Source: an uncultured Prevotellaceae bacterium (GTDB taxonomy: Bacteria > Bacteroidota > Bacteroidia > Bacteroidales > Bacteroidaceae). From it: a DNA stretch of 40,242 bases. Below are positions 30,855-37,887 of this stretch, in pieces. The first letter of the stretch is position 1; each line of letters begins with the position of its first letter. The position numbers and the translations under genes were made by a program. The notes under the pieces were generated by a model. It searched no databases, was not told the DNA's origin, and saw only the letters and a list, made by a program, of their open reading frames with translations. The DNA is taken from NCBI GenBank assembly GCA_900314985.1, contig OMXL01000043.1, positions 1 to 40,242 of the forward strand, written 5' to 3'.

Positions 30855-33689
30855 ATGACGGACTACATAGAGATTAAGGGGGCAAGGGTTAATAACCTGA
30901 AGAACATCAATGTCAAGATACCACGCAACAAACTCGTGGTTATTGCTGGCGTATCGGGCAGTGGCAAGTCGTCACTGGCCTTTGATACCCTTTATGCTGA
31001 AGGTCAGCGTCGCTATGTAGAGAGTCTCTCTTCTTATGCCCGCCAGTTCTTGGGTCGTATGAACAAGCCTGAGTGCGACTTCATCAAGGGCATTCCACCC
31101 GCTATCGCCATCGAACAGAAAGTCATCTCGCGCAATCCGCGTTCTACCGTTGGTACCACCACCGAGATCTACGAATACCTGCGTCTGCTCTATGCCCGCA
31201 TCGGCAAGACCTACTCGCCCATCAGTGGTCAGGAGGTTAAGAAGCATTCTACTGAGGACATCATCCAGTGTACCCGTCAGTATGCGCCAGGCACGAAGTA
31301 TGTGGTGATGGCTCCCATCACGCTGAGCAACGATCGCACTATCGAGCAGCAGCTGAAGCTCTATATGCAGAACGGCTATGCCCGTATCGCTGTCGATGGC
31401 AACATCGTCCGCATCGACGACTTCCTGGCTAATCCATCACCCCTCCCTTTGGAGGGGAAGGGGGAGGCTCTATTTCTCGTCATCGACCGTCTCTCTGTCG
31501 ACGATGCCAAGGATGTCATCTCGCGCTTGGTAGACTCTGCCGAGACCGCTTTCTACGAAGGTCATGGTGAGTGCCGCCTGATGTTCCTGCCTTCTAATAT
31601 CTGCTACGACTTCTCCATGCGTTTCGAGGCCGACGGCATGACATTCGAGGAACCCACCGACAATCTTTTCTCGTTTAATTCCCCTGTCGGTGCCTGTCCT
31701 GAGTGTCAGGGCTTCGGCAAGATTATCGGCATCGACGAGCATCTCGTCATCCCCAACACCTCGCTGTCTGTCTATGACGGCTGCGTGGTGTGCTGGCATG
31801 GTGAGAAGATGAAGATGTGGAAGGAAGAGTTCTGCCGTCGTGCTGCTCAAGACGACTTCCCCATCTTCGAACCTTATTATAATCTGACGCAGAAGCAGAA
31901 AGACATGCTGTGGCATGGACTGCCTTCCGACAAGCATCGCGACAAGTACGAGCGCGTCTCTATCGACAGCTTCTTCCAGATGGTCAAGGAGAATCAGTAT
32001 AAGATACAGTATCGTGTCATGCTGAGTCGCTATCGTGGCAAGACCACCTGTCCGAAGTGTCATGGTACGCGTCTGAAGCCTGAGGCCGACTACGTGAAGA
32101 TTGGCGGTCGCAGCATTTCCGACTTGGTACAGATGCCTGTCATCCGACTCAAGGAGTGGTTCAACCATCTTGAACTGTCCGAACAAGAGCAGCAGATTGG
32201 TCGTCGCCTGCTGATGGAGATCAACTCCCGTCTGCAGTTCCTATTGGATGTTGGTCTGGGTTATCTCACGCTGAACCGTATGTCAAACACCCTGTCGGGT
32301 GGCGAGAGTCAGCGCATCAACCTGACCACCTCGTTGGGTAGCTCTTTGGTGGGTAGCCTCTATATCCTTGACGAGCCCAGCATCGGACTGCATTCGCGTG
32401 ATACCGAACGCCTCATTCATGTGCTGAAAGAGTTGCGCGACATCGGCAATACCGTTGTTATCGTAGAGCACGACGAAGAGATTATGCGTGCTGCCGACTA
32501 CCTCATCGACGTCGGTCCTGACGCTGGTCGTCTGGGTGGCGAGATTGTCTTTGAAGGCGACATGAGCTGTCTTACATCAGACATCAGCCATCTCACATCA
32601 TCCTTCCCTCACAGCCATACCGTCCGCTATCTCACCCATCAAGACCAGATAGAGGTTCCCAAGAGTCGTCGTCCGTGGAACAGGATGATCACCGTCAAGA
32701 GTGCTCGCATGAACAATCTGAAGGGTGTCAATGTTGACTTCCCGCTCAACGTGATGACTGTTGTGACGGGTGTGTCGGGTAGTGGCAAGTCAAGTCTTGT
32801 CAAAGGCATCCTCTACCCTGCCCTCAAGCGTCACCTCGGTGAGGTGTGCGATGCACCAGGCGAATATGGTGGTTTGGAGGGCGACTACCAAGCCATCAGC
32901 CATGTAGAGTTTGTCGACCAGAATCCTATTGGCAAGTCCACGCGTTCTAATCCTGCCACCTATGTCAAGGCCTACGATGCCATCCGCGACCTCTTTGCCG
33001 ATCAGCCACTTGCCCAACAGATGGGCTTCACCAGCCAGTATTTCTCGTTCAATGCCGATGGCGGCCGTTGCGACGAGTGTAAGGGTGCTGGTGTCATTAC
33101 TGTCGAGATGCAGTTCATGGCTGACCTGGTATTGGAGTGCGAGGCCTGTCATGGTCACCGCTTCAAGCACGACATCCTCGATGTACGTTACAATGGCAAG
33201 AACATCGACGACGTACTCAATATGACCATCTCTGAGGCCATCAGCTTCTTCTCTGCTGATAGTGCCCCACTCTGCCGTACTATTGTAGCTCGTCTGAAGT
33301 CGCTCGAAGATGTCGGATTAGGATACATCAAACTGGGTCAGAACTCATCCACCCTCTCTGGTGGTGAGAACCAGCGCGTCAAGTTGGCCTACTTCATCGG
33401 ACAAGAGAAGCAGGAGCCTACCCTCTTCATCTTTGACGAGCCGACTACAGGTCTTCATTTCCACGACATCAGCCGACTGCTCGAAGCCTTCAACGCTTTG
33501 ATTGAGCGTGGCCATACCATCCTCATCATCGAACACAATATGGAAGTCATCAAGTGTGCCGACCATATCATCGATATGGGACCCGATGGTGGCGACCGTG
33601 GTGGAGAGGTTGTGGCCATAGGTACACCAGAGCAGCTTGCCGCCTGCGACAAGAGTTTGACAGGAAAATTCTTGAAAGAGAAACTGTGA
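30855..33689 (+). CDS. uvrA: Excinuclease ABC subunit A, with in-frame repeat inserts
   Basis: The 944-residue tandem ABC ATPase has Walker [15 protein letters not shown] and [12 protein letters not shown], signatures [11 protein letters not shown] and [12 protein letters not shown], and zinc modules [21 protein letters not shown] and CDECKGAGV...CEACHGH. The protein recognises DNA lesions with UvrB in nucleotide excision repair. At residues ~194-207 ([14 protein letters not shown]) it carries a palindrome-encoded insert between RIDDFLA and [11 protein letters not shown], in the UvrB-binding part. At residues ~574-583 ([10 protein letters not shown]), between the two ATPase halves, the sequence is built from CATCAGA-type heptamers. 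Both keep the frame. Confidence 0.95.
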   Translation: MTDYIEIKGARVNNLKNINVKIPRNKLVVIAGVSGSGKSSLAFDTLYAEGQRRYVESLSSYARQFLGRMNKPECDFIKGIPPAIAIEQKVISRNPRSTVGTTTEIYEYLRLLYARIGKTYSPISGQEVKKHSTEDIIQCTRQYAPGTKYVVMAPITLSNDRTIEQQLKLYMQNGYARIAVDGNIVRIDDFLANPSPLPLEGKGEALFLVIDRLSVDDAKDVISRLVDSAETAFYEGHGECRLMFLPSNICYDFSMRFEADGMTFEEPTDNLFSFNSPVGACPECQGFGKIIGIDEHLVIPNTSLSVYDGCVVCWHGEKMKMWKEEFCRRAAQDDFPIFEPYYNLTQKQKDMLWHGLPSDKHRDKYERVSIDSFFQMVKENQYKIQYRVMLSRYRGKTTCPKCHGTRLKPEADYVKIGGRSISDLVQMPVIRLKEWFNHLELSEQEQQIGRRLLMEINSRLQFLLDVGLGYLTLNRMSNTLSGGESQRINLTTSLGSSLVGSLYILDEPSIGLHSRDTERLIHVLKELRDIGNTVVIVEHDEEIMRAADYLIDVGPDAGRLGGEIVFEGDMSCLTSDISHLTSSFPHSHTVRYLTHQDQIEVPKSRRPWNRMITVKSARMNNLKGVNVDFPLNVMTVVTGVSGSGKSSLVKGILYPALKRHLGEVCDAPGEYGGLEGDYQAISHVEFVDQNPIGKSTRSNPATYVKAYDAIRDLFADQPLAQQMGFTSQYFSFNADGGRCDECKGAGVITVEMQFMADLVLECEACHGHRFKHDILDVRYNGKNIDDVLNMTISEAISFFSADSAPLCRTIVARLKSLEDVGLGYIKLGQNSSTLSGGENQRVKLAYFIGQEKQEPTLFIFDEPTTGLHFHDISRLLEAFNALIERGHTILIIEHNMEVIKCADHIIDMGPDGGDRGGEVVAIGTPEQLAACDKSLTGKFLKEKL
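31440..31468 (+). repeat. GC-rich palindrome inside uvrA
   Basis: CCCCTCC (31440-31446) and GGAGGGG (31451-31457) around CTTT, followed by AAGGGGGAGGC. It is nearly the same as element 2 in hisH. Confidence 0.88.
32575..32602 (+). repeat. Heptamer repeat inside uvrA
   Basis: Four 7-base units CATCAGA, CATCAGC, CATCTCA, CATCATC encode part of the linker between the two ATPase halves. Confidence 0.7.
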
Positions 33690-33728
33690 TATCTCTTCCA
33701 AGGCTAAAAAATGTTAATCAGGAATTAA

Positions 33729-33756
33729 TTCTCAATTCTCAATTCTCAATTGTCAA
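33729..33756 (+). repeat. Heptamer repeat after uvrA, reverse orientation
   Basis: TTCTCAA three times then TTGTCAA; on the minus strand this is the same TTGAGAA unit seen at 2121 and 24583. It ends 10 bp before the tRNA-Thr promoter. Confidence 0.88.
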
Positions 33757-33766
33757 TTAAAAGTAT

Positions 33767-33774
33767 TACCTTTG
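33767..33774 (+). promoter_or_regulatory. Promoter -7 box TACCTTTG of the tRNA-Thr/Gly unit
   Basis: It fits TAnnTTTG, 36 bp upstream of tRNA-Thr. Confidence 0.75.
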
Positions 33775-33809
33775 CAACCGCTTTCGAGCAAAGTGTTCTT
33801 TGGAAGACT

Positions 33810-33882
<73 letters not shown>

Positions 33883-33893
33883 CACTTTCCACG

Positions 33894-33932
33894 GGAGTCA
33901 GAATTTAAACGTTCTGACTCCTTTCTTTTTTC
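33894..33932 (+). terminator. Terminator-like hairpin between tRNA-Thr and tRNA-Gly
   Basis: GGAGTCAGAA (33894-33903) pairs with TTCTGACTCC (33912-33921), followed by a T-rich run. tRNA-Gly starts 18 bp later, so it may act as a partial terminator or processing site. Confidence 0.75.
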
Positions 33933-33949
33933 TTACAAAAAGAGGCGCT

Positions 33950-34022
33950 GCGGAATTAGCTCAGTTGGTAGAGCATTGGCTTCCCAAGCCGAGGGTCGCG
34001 GGTTCGAGTCCCGTATTCCGCT
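33950..34022 (+). tRNA. tRNA-Gly (CCC)
   Basis: 73 nt; acceptor GCGGAAT/ATTCCGC, anticodon stem TTGGC/GCCGA with loop TTCCCAA (anticodon CCC), T arm GCGGG/CCCGT. Confidence 0.94.
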
Positions 34023-34116
34023 CTTCTAAAACACCGAAAAATGGTGCAAAAAGAGAAAAGTCAACAAGAAAGTGAAAAAAGTTGCTGAAAAATTTGCAGG
34101 GTTCAAAAAAAGTACG

Positions 34117-34124
34117 TACCTTTG
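34117..34124 (+). promoter_or_regulatory. Promoter -7 box TACCTTTG of the tRNA-Ser/Glu unit
   Basis: It fits TAnnTTTG, 52 bp before tRNA-Ser. Confidence 0.7.
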
Positions 34125-34175
34125 CACCCGCAATCAAGGAGATAACCCCACGGTTTCGAACTCCAGGGCCCTTTT

Positions 34176-34262
34176 GGAAGGATGGGTGAGTGGCTGAAAC
34201 CAGCAGTTTGCTAAACTGCCGTACGGGTTCCCGTACCGGGGGTTCGAATCCCCCTCCTTCCG
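34176..34262 (+). tRNA. tRNA-Ser (GCT)
   Basis: 87 nt with the long variable arm of serine tRNAs (GTACGGG..CCGTAC); acceptor GGAAGGA/TCCTTCC, anticodon loop TTGCTAA (anticodon GCT). Confidence 0.95.
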
Positions 34263-34287
34263 CACCGAGGGGAGAGCGCCTAACGTT

Positions 34288-34359
34288 GGTCGATTCATCT
34301 AATGGTTAGGATACAAGATTCTCAATCTTGGCATAGGGGTTCGATTCCCCTATCGACTA
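34288..34359 (+). tRNA. tRNA-Glu (CTC)
   Basis: 72 nt; acceptor GGTCGAT/ATCGACT, anticodon stem CAAGA/TCTTG with loop TTCTCAA (anticodon CTC), T arm AGGGG/CCCCT. It is last in the cluster and borders the mobile region. Confidence 0.94.
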
Positions 34360-34360
34360 C

Positions 34361-34393
34361 AATAACCCTCTGATTTTCAGGGGGTTATTTCAT
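34361..34393 (+). terminator. Terminator after tRNA-Glu
   Basis: AATAACCCTCTGA (34361-34373) pairs with TCAGGGGGTTATT (34377-34389) around TTT, followed by a T-rich stretch. Confidence 0.85.
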
Positions 34394-34395
34394 TT

Positions 34396-34415
34396 TACGC
34401 ACAAATTTACGCACA
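34396..34415 (+). repeat. Paired TACGCACA motif, left copy
   Basis: TACGCACA at 34396-34403 and 34408-34415, 12 bp apart. The mirror pair TGTGCGTA lies at 36006-36013 and 36018-36025, also 12 bp apart. Without the IS between them the inner ends would be about 76 bp apart. Confidence 0.75.
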
Positions 34416-34493
34416 CTTTTCGCCAAAATGGCTATTTTTCGGGGCATGAGGGATTTCCTGTGTGGACCAGAGTTGACTTTCGCATAAAAATTG

Positions 34494-34501
34494 TACCTTT
34501 G
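34494..34501 (+). promoter_or_regulatory. IS internal promoter -7 box TACCTTTG
   Basis: Preceded by TTGAC at 34473-34477 as a likely -33 region and followed 9 bp later by the ATG at 34510. Confidence 0.7.
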
Positions 34502-34509
34502 CACCCGAT

Positions 34510-34875
34510 ATGGGTGAAAAAGAGAACGCTTACGTACGCTTAGTACAATATATCCTGCCTCCCAACCTTGGGAAGAGTTTTGAGTTGGTAGACGTATCTG
34601 ATGGGAAGATTGGTGACGAGTTGGTTCTGCATCTGTACCTTGATGAGAGGGACCTGCCTCCAAAGAATCGTACAGATCTGAGTCCGAATGGTTTCTATGA
34701 GGAGTCTCGTATTGACGACTTTCCTATCCGTGAGTATCGTACGGTGCTTCATATCCGCCGTCGCAGGTGGAAGGATGCAGAGGGACATACTGTATCGAAC
34801 AATTGGAACCTGACGGCCAGGGGCACACGCATCTCTGAAGAGTTTGCTCTTTTTTTAAAAGAAGGCCTTAGATAG
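34510..34875 (+). CDS. IS transposase N-terminal region protein (ORF A)
   Basis: The 121-residue protein MGEKENAYVRLVQYILPPNL is the upstream ORF of a two-ORF ISAon1-type element. It is basic in its second half (YRTVLHIRRRRWKD, NNWNLTARGTRISEEFA), consistent with DNA binding. It is in a different frame from ORF B, which starts 16 bp after its stop. Near 34851-34862 there is a T/A homopolymer run (CTTTTTTTAAAAG) where a +1 slip could fuse the two frames, though this is unproven. Confidence 0.8.
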   Translation: MGEKENAYVRLVQYILPPNLGKSFELVDVSDGKIGDELVLHLYLDERDLPPKNRTDLSPNGFYEESRIDDFPIREYRTVLHIRRRRWKDAEGHTVSNNWNLTARGTRISEEFALFLKEGLR

Positions 34876-34891
34876 CCGTCCGATAGCCGCG

Positions 34892-35923
34892 ATGTCGCTG
34901 CAGAAGCCTTATCATATCAAGGGCAAGGACTTCGAGCGTGCCTACAAGGACTACCTGAGTGATTTCCGGACATGGAAACATCTTGGCCATGCCAGCAAAT
35001 ACCTCATCTTCCCCCGCAACCTCGGGCCTAATGTGACCATCGACGAGACAGCCCTCTCTGACGGGGAACTATACACCATCATCTCCAACAAGGATGCGCA
35101 TGGAGGCAAGGGGGCATTGATAGCCATCGTCAAGGGAACGAAGGTGGAAGATGTCGTAGAAGCCCTCAACAGGATATTCTGGTATGAGCGCAGCAAAGTG
35201 CTTGAGATAACAATGGACTTCTCTGCAAGCATGCATTCCATCGCCACCCAGTGCTTCCCCTATGCGATGATTACGCTCGACCGCTTCCATGTGCAGAAGG
35301 ATTGCTACGATGCCATGCAGCAGCTTCGCATATCGCACCTCAAGGAAGCCAAGAAGGCTGAGATTGAGGCTCGTGAGCAGCACCGCCTGCGCAATAAGCG
35401 CAACAAGGCTCATCGGAAACAGGGGAAGAAAGACCCTCGCGGCAGGAAGCCAAACAGAGCCAACGAGAGGTATGAACCGCCAAGGCTATCCAATGGTGAC
35501 ACACTCCCAGAACTGCTTGCAAGAAGCCGTTATCTGCTCATGGTATCCGCTGAGAAATGGACGCAAAGCCAGAAAACACGCGCCAAGATACTCTTTGAAC
35601 TCTATCCGGACATACAGACAGCATATTCGCTATGCCACTCGCTGAGGATGATCTTCTCTAATCCGAAGGCCACCAAGGAATCCGCCAGGGAAAGCATGAA
35701 GAAGTGGTATAACAAGATCGCTGAGTTTGAAAACGATGCGTTCAATACTGTTGCAGCTACCATCTATCAGAGAGAGGATGAGATACTTAACTACTTTATC
35801 AACAGGGCTACCAATGCTGCTGCAGAATCACTCAATGCTAAGATTAAGAACTTTAGGGCACAACTACATGGTGTCGCGGACGTAAACTTCTTCCTTTACA
35901 GGCTGTCTATGATATTTGGGTAG
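34892..35923 (+). CDS. IS transposase, DDE type (ORF B)
   Basis: The 343-residue protein is ISL3-like. The catalytic triad appears as Asp in VTIDETALSDGELY, Asp in ITLDRFHVQKDCYDAM and Glu in NAAAESLNAKIKNFRAQ, with the EITMDFSASM block between. A basic insert (KRNKAHRKQGKKDPRGRK) lies mid-protein. It cuts and rejoins DNA to move the element. It appears intact and ends just before the right terminal repeat. Confidence 0.92.
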   Translation: MSLQKPYHIKGKDFERAYKDYLSDFRTWKHLGHASKYLIFPRNLGPNVTIDETALSDGELYTIISNKDAHGGKGALIAIVKGTKVEDVVEALNRIFWYERSKVLEITMDFSASMHSIATQCFPYAMITLDRFHVQKDCYDAMQQLRISHLKEAKKAEIEAREQHRLRNKRNKAHRKQGKKDPRGRKPNRANERYEPPRLSNGDTLPELLARSRYLLMVSAEKWTQSQKTRAKILFELYPDIQTAYSLCHSLRMIFSNPKATKESARESMKKWYNKIAEFENDAFNTVAATIYQREDEILNYFINRATNAAAESLNAKIKNFRAQLHGVADVNFFLYRLSMIFG

Positions 35924-35954
35924 ACACAGGAAATCCCTCATGCCCCTATTTTTC

Positions 35955-36362
35955 CCAAAATTTTATATCTCCAGCTACCTTTTTTCCCCCACTTCATCTG
36001 AAACCTGTGCGTATAACTGTGCGTATTTGTTTCTACCGTTGTAGTTCTCATCATCTGAATTTCTCTTCCCTTGCTATCTGCATCCTTTATTTCTTTTCCA
36101 GTCATAGACCCATTATTCGTAATAAAGACTTTAATACAAAATAATACAAATTTTAACGCGCATAAAAAAGCTTGATTATTCCGACCAGGGTCGGTCGTTT
36201 TTTTGATTTTGATTTTTCCCGGTGCATCCTTCGTCACCCGTGTGTTCGCGCGCGTGGGTATGTGCGTGTGCACACCTATACACACCTGATGCTTTGTCAA
36301 ATATAAAGCGTCTGTTAAGACGCATTCCCCTTTATCAAAATAAGTTCTTTTTTATATAAGAA
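35955..36362. other. Gene-free region right of the IS with a terminator-like hairpin and inverted TGTGCGTA pair
   Basis: I see no credible gene. It contains TGTGCGTA at 36006-36013 and 36018-36025, a hairpin CCGACC-AG-GGTCGG (36181-36194) followed by seven T, and the palindrome GTGTGCACAC at 36266-36275. The DNA is AT-rich apart from these sites. Confidence 0.5.
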
Positions 36363-36369
36363 AGGTGTA

Positions 36370-36532
36370 AATACAACAAAAAAGGGATTTACACCCATTA
36401 AAATACAACAAAAAAGGGATTTACACCCATTAAAATACAACAAAAAAGGGATTTAGAAGTAAAAATACAACAAAATAATTAATGTTGCATTTAAAGGTAA
36501 ATTAACATTTCACATCCCCTTTTTGTTGTATT
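36370..36532. repeat. Iteron array (likely replication origin)
   Basis: AATACAACAAAAAAGGGATTT begins at 36370, 36402 and 36434, extended to TACACCCATTA in the first two. A fourth, partial copy starts at 36464 and an inverted partial copy lies at 36514-36532. The period is 32 bp, about three helical turns. The surrounding DNA is AT-rich and a Rep_3-like initiator gene follows downstream, the classic layout of an iteron-controlled origin. Confidence 0.85.
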
Positions 36533-36630
36533 TTCCGGATTAAAAACAGAATGTAAAACTGATCGGAATTTTTGAGAAGTGTTGCTGAACCCCATGCATT
36601 ATGAGGTTAATTTTAGTTAATATAAAGATC

Positions 36631-37338
36631 TTATTCTACCTCGAAAGGCATTCCGGCGTCCATCAACCGCTTCTGTAGTACCTTATATTTATATTGAAGT
36701 ACAGCATATTCTGCCTTAACCCTTGACAATTCTTCGACAATCTCAGCCGTTTCCTTAGATTTTCTCTTCATTTCCAAACCGAAGGTTGAGCTGTCATTCT
36801 CCTCTTTATATCCTGGTAGATTTGCAAAATGTTCCTGTGCCCAACTTATCCTTTCAAATGCATCCATGCAATAAAAATCAAAGAAGTTAATGTCAAGTGC
36901 CTCTGAGATTTTCAACAATTTATTTGTATCAATAGTTTTTCTATTTACCAGTTTACTGATATCCCCTCTCCTGTATGATATTCCTTCCTCAAGTTTCATC
37001 AGTCTGTCGCATAACTCCTCCTGGGTTATCTTCAAACTTTGCATAACAACTTTGATTATTCCGCCGATATGGATAGAGTCATCTATTTTAAACTCATCAT
37101 CCTTCAACTTTTTATAATCTTCGTTCTTGGAAAAGTCCATAAAGAAGTTATATCTCATGGCCTGTGAGAACAGTACAAGTCTACCCGTATCCATTGATGG
37201 TTTACCGAGCAGCTTCTTCATGTTAGACTGATCCATATTTACAGCCCTTGCCAATTCAGCGTGTGACATCTGTATTTCTTTCAGTCTCTTTTCAATCAAT
37301 TCTCCTATATTTAACAGGGTTTGATATAAATTCTTCAT
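36631..37338 (-). CDS. Regulator with two XRE-type helix-turn-helix domains and a C-terminal coiled coil
   Basis: The protein has 235 residues. HTH 1 is about residues 13-55 (IQMSHAELARAVNMDQSNMKKLL). HTH 2 is about residues 95-150 (LKITQEELCDRLMKLEEGISYRRGDISKLVNRK). A charged helix that probably dimerises follows (ETAEIVEELSRVKAEYAVLQYKYKVLQKR, residues ~197-225). It is divergent from the DUF3853 gene and adjacent to the iterons, so it may repress the replication or excision genes of this element. Its codon usage is AT-rich like the Rep gene. Confidence 0.8.
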   Translation of the reverse strand: MKNLYQTLLNIGELIEKRLKEIQMSHAELARAVNMDQSNMKKLLGKPSMDTGRLVLFSQAMRYNFFMDFSKNEDYKKLKDDEFKIDDSIHIGGIIKVVMQSLKITQEELCDRLMKLEEGISYRRGDISKLVNRKTIDTNKLLKISEALDINFFDFYCMDAFERISWAQEHFANLPGYKEENDSSTFGLEMKRKSKETAEIVEELSRVKAEYAVLQYKYKVLQKRLMDAGMPFEVE

Positions 37339-37410
37339 ACGAAATATATAATAAAAGTTAATTAAACCAAGAAAAGATAGGTATAATTTGGATTATGTTT
37401 CCAAATATAC

Positions 37411-37418
37411 TATCTTTG
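37411..37418 (+). promoter_or_regulatory. Promoter -7 box TATCTTTG of the DUF3853-Rep unit
   Basis: It fits TAnnTTTG, in the divergent gap between the HTH regulator and the DUF3853 gene. The remaining gap to 37534 is AT-rich leader. Confidence 0.65.
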
Positions 37419-37533
37419 TACCCAGATTTCAATATGATTCGATCTCCGGATAATATTTCTGGTTGCAAAGGTAGACATTTTTTTTAAAATAATTATGAAA
37501 GTAAAGATAAAATAACCCTAAAAATAGTAGAGT

Positions 37534-37869
37534 ATGGAAAAATTACAGGTACCATCAGGCAGTACACCAATCTGGCAGCTTACAGTTGACCAGTTTATGG
37601 GGATGCTGAAATCCTCTCGCTTCAATGAGGTAGCCCTGCAAAATGACAGTGTTACAGATTCCAAGCCCAAGAGATACGTTCATGGTATGAGCGGTATAAA
37701 GAAATTGTTTAATTGCAGCTACCCGACTGCACGCAAATTAGTAGACACCATTATCACCCCTGCCGTAGCTCGTCAGGGAAAAGTAATAGTGGTAGATGTG
37801 GATATGGCAATGAAACTCTTTAAGGAACATAAGACAGTGAAGAGTATTAAAGCACTGAAGACAGAATAG
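37534..37869 (+). CDS. DUF3853-like small DNA-binding protein
   Basis: The 111-residue protein has the family layout: an N-terminal PIWQLTVDQFMGML, then a winged-helix-like core YVHGMSGIKKLFNCSYPTARKLVDT, and a C-terminal strand GKVIVVDVDMAMKLFKEH. These proteins are common in Bacteroidota integrative elements and resemble excisionases or small regulators; direct evidence of function is lacking. It lies 18 bp before the Rep gene, so they are probably cotranscribed. Confidence 0.8.
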   Translation: MEKLQVPSGSTPIWQLTVDQFMGMLKSSRFNEVALQNDSVTDSKPKRYVHGMSGIKKLFNCSYPTARKLVDTIITPAVARQGKVIVVDVDMAMKLFKEHKTVKSIKALKTE

Positions 37870-37887
37870 AAATCTAAATAATAAGGT

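Larger units (their letters stand above)
34433..35954. mobile_element. Insertion sequence, ISAon1-like, with perfect terminal repeats and 8-bp target duplication
   Basis: The element spans 34441-35946 (1506 bp). The first 23 bp, GGGGCATGAGGGATTTCC..., are perfectly inverted at 35924-35946. TATTTTTC flanks both sides (34433-34440 and 35947-35954) as an 8-bp target duplication. It carries two plus-strand ORFs and an internal promoter. The perfect ends and duplication suggest a recent insertion. Confidence 0.92.

Noticed and set aside
34288-34359. tRNA-Glu as a proven attachment site
   Set aside because: No direct repeat of its 3' end was found inside the window and no integrase is visible, so integration here remains a hypothesis.
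35938-36300. Minus-strand ORF right of the IS
   Set aside because: Low-complexity basic sequence without family resemblance; with the IS removed it extends toward tRNA-Glu, but the frame may simply reflect the repeated TACGCACA sites.
36370-36532. Regular 32-bp repeats taken as a CRISPR array
   Set aside because: The units are directly adjacent with no unique spacers, one copy is inverted and a Rep gene follows, which fits iterons instead.
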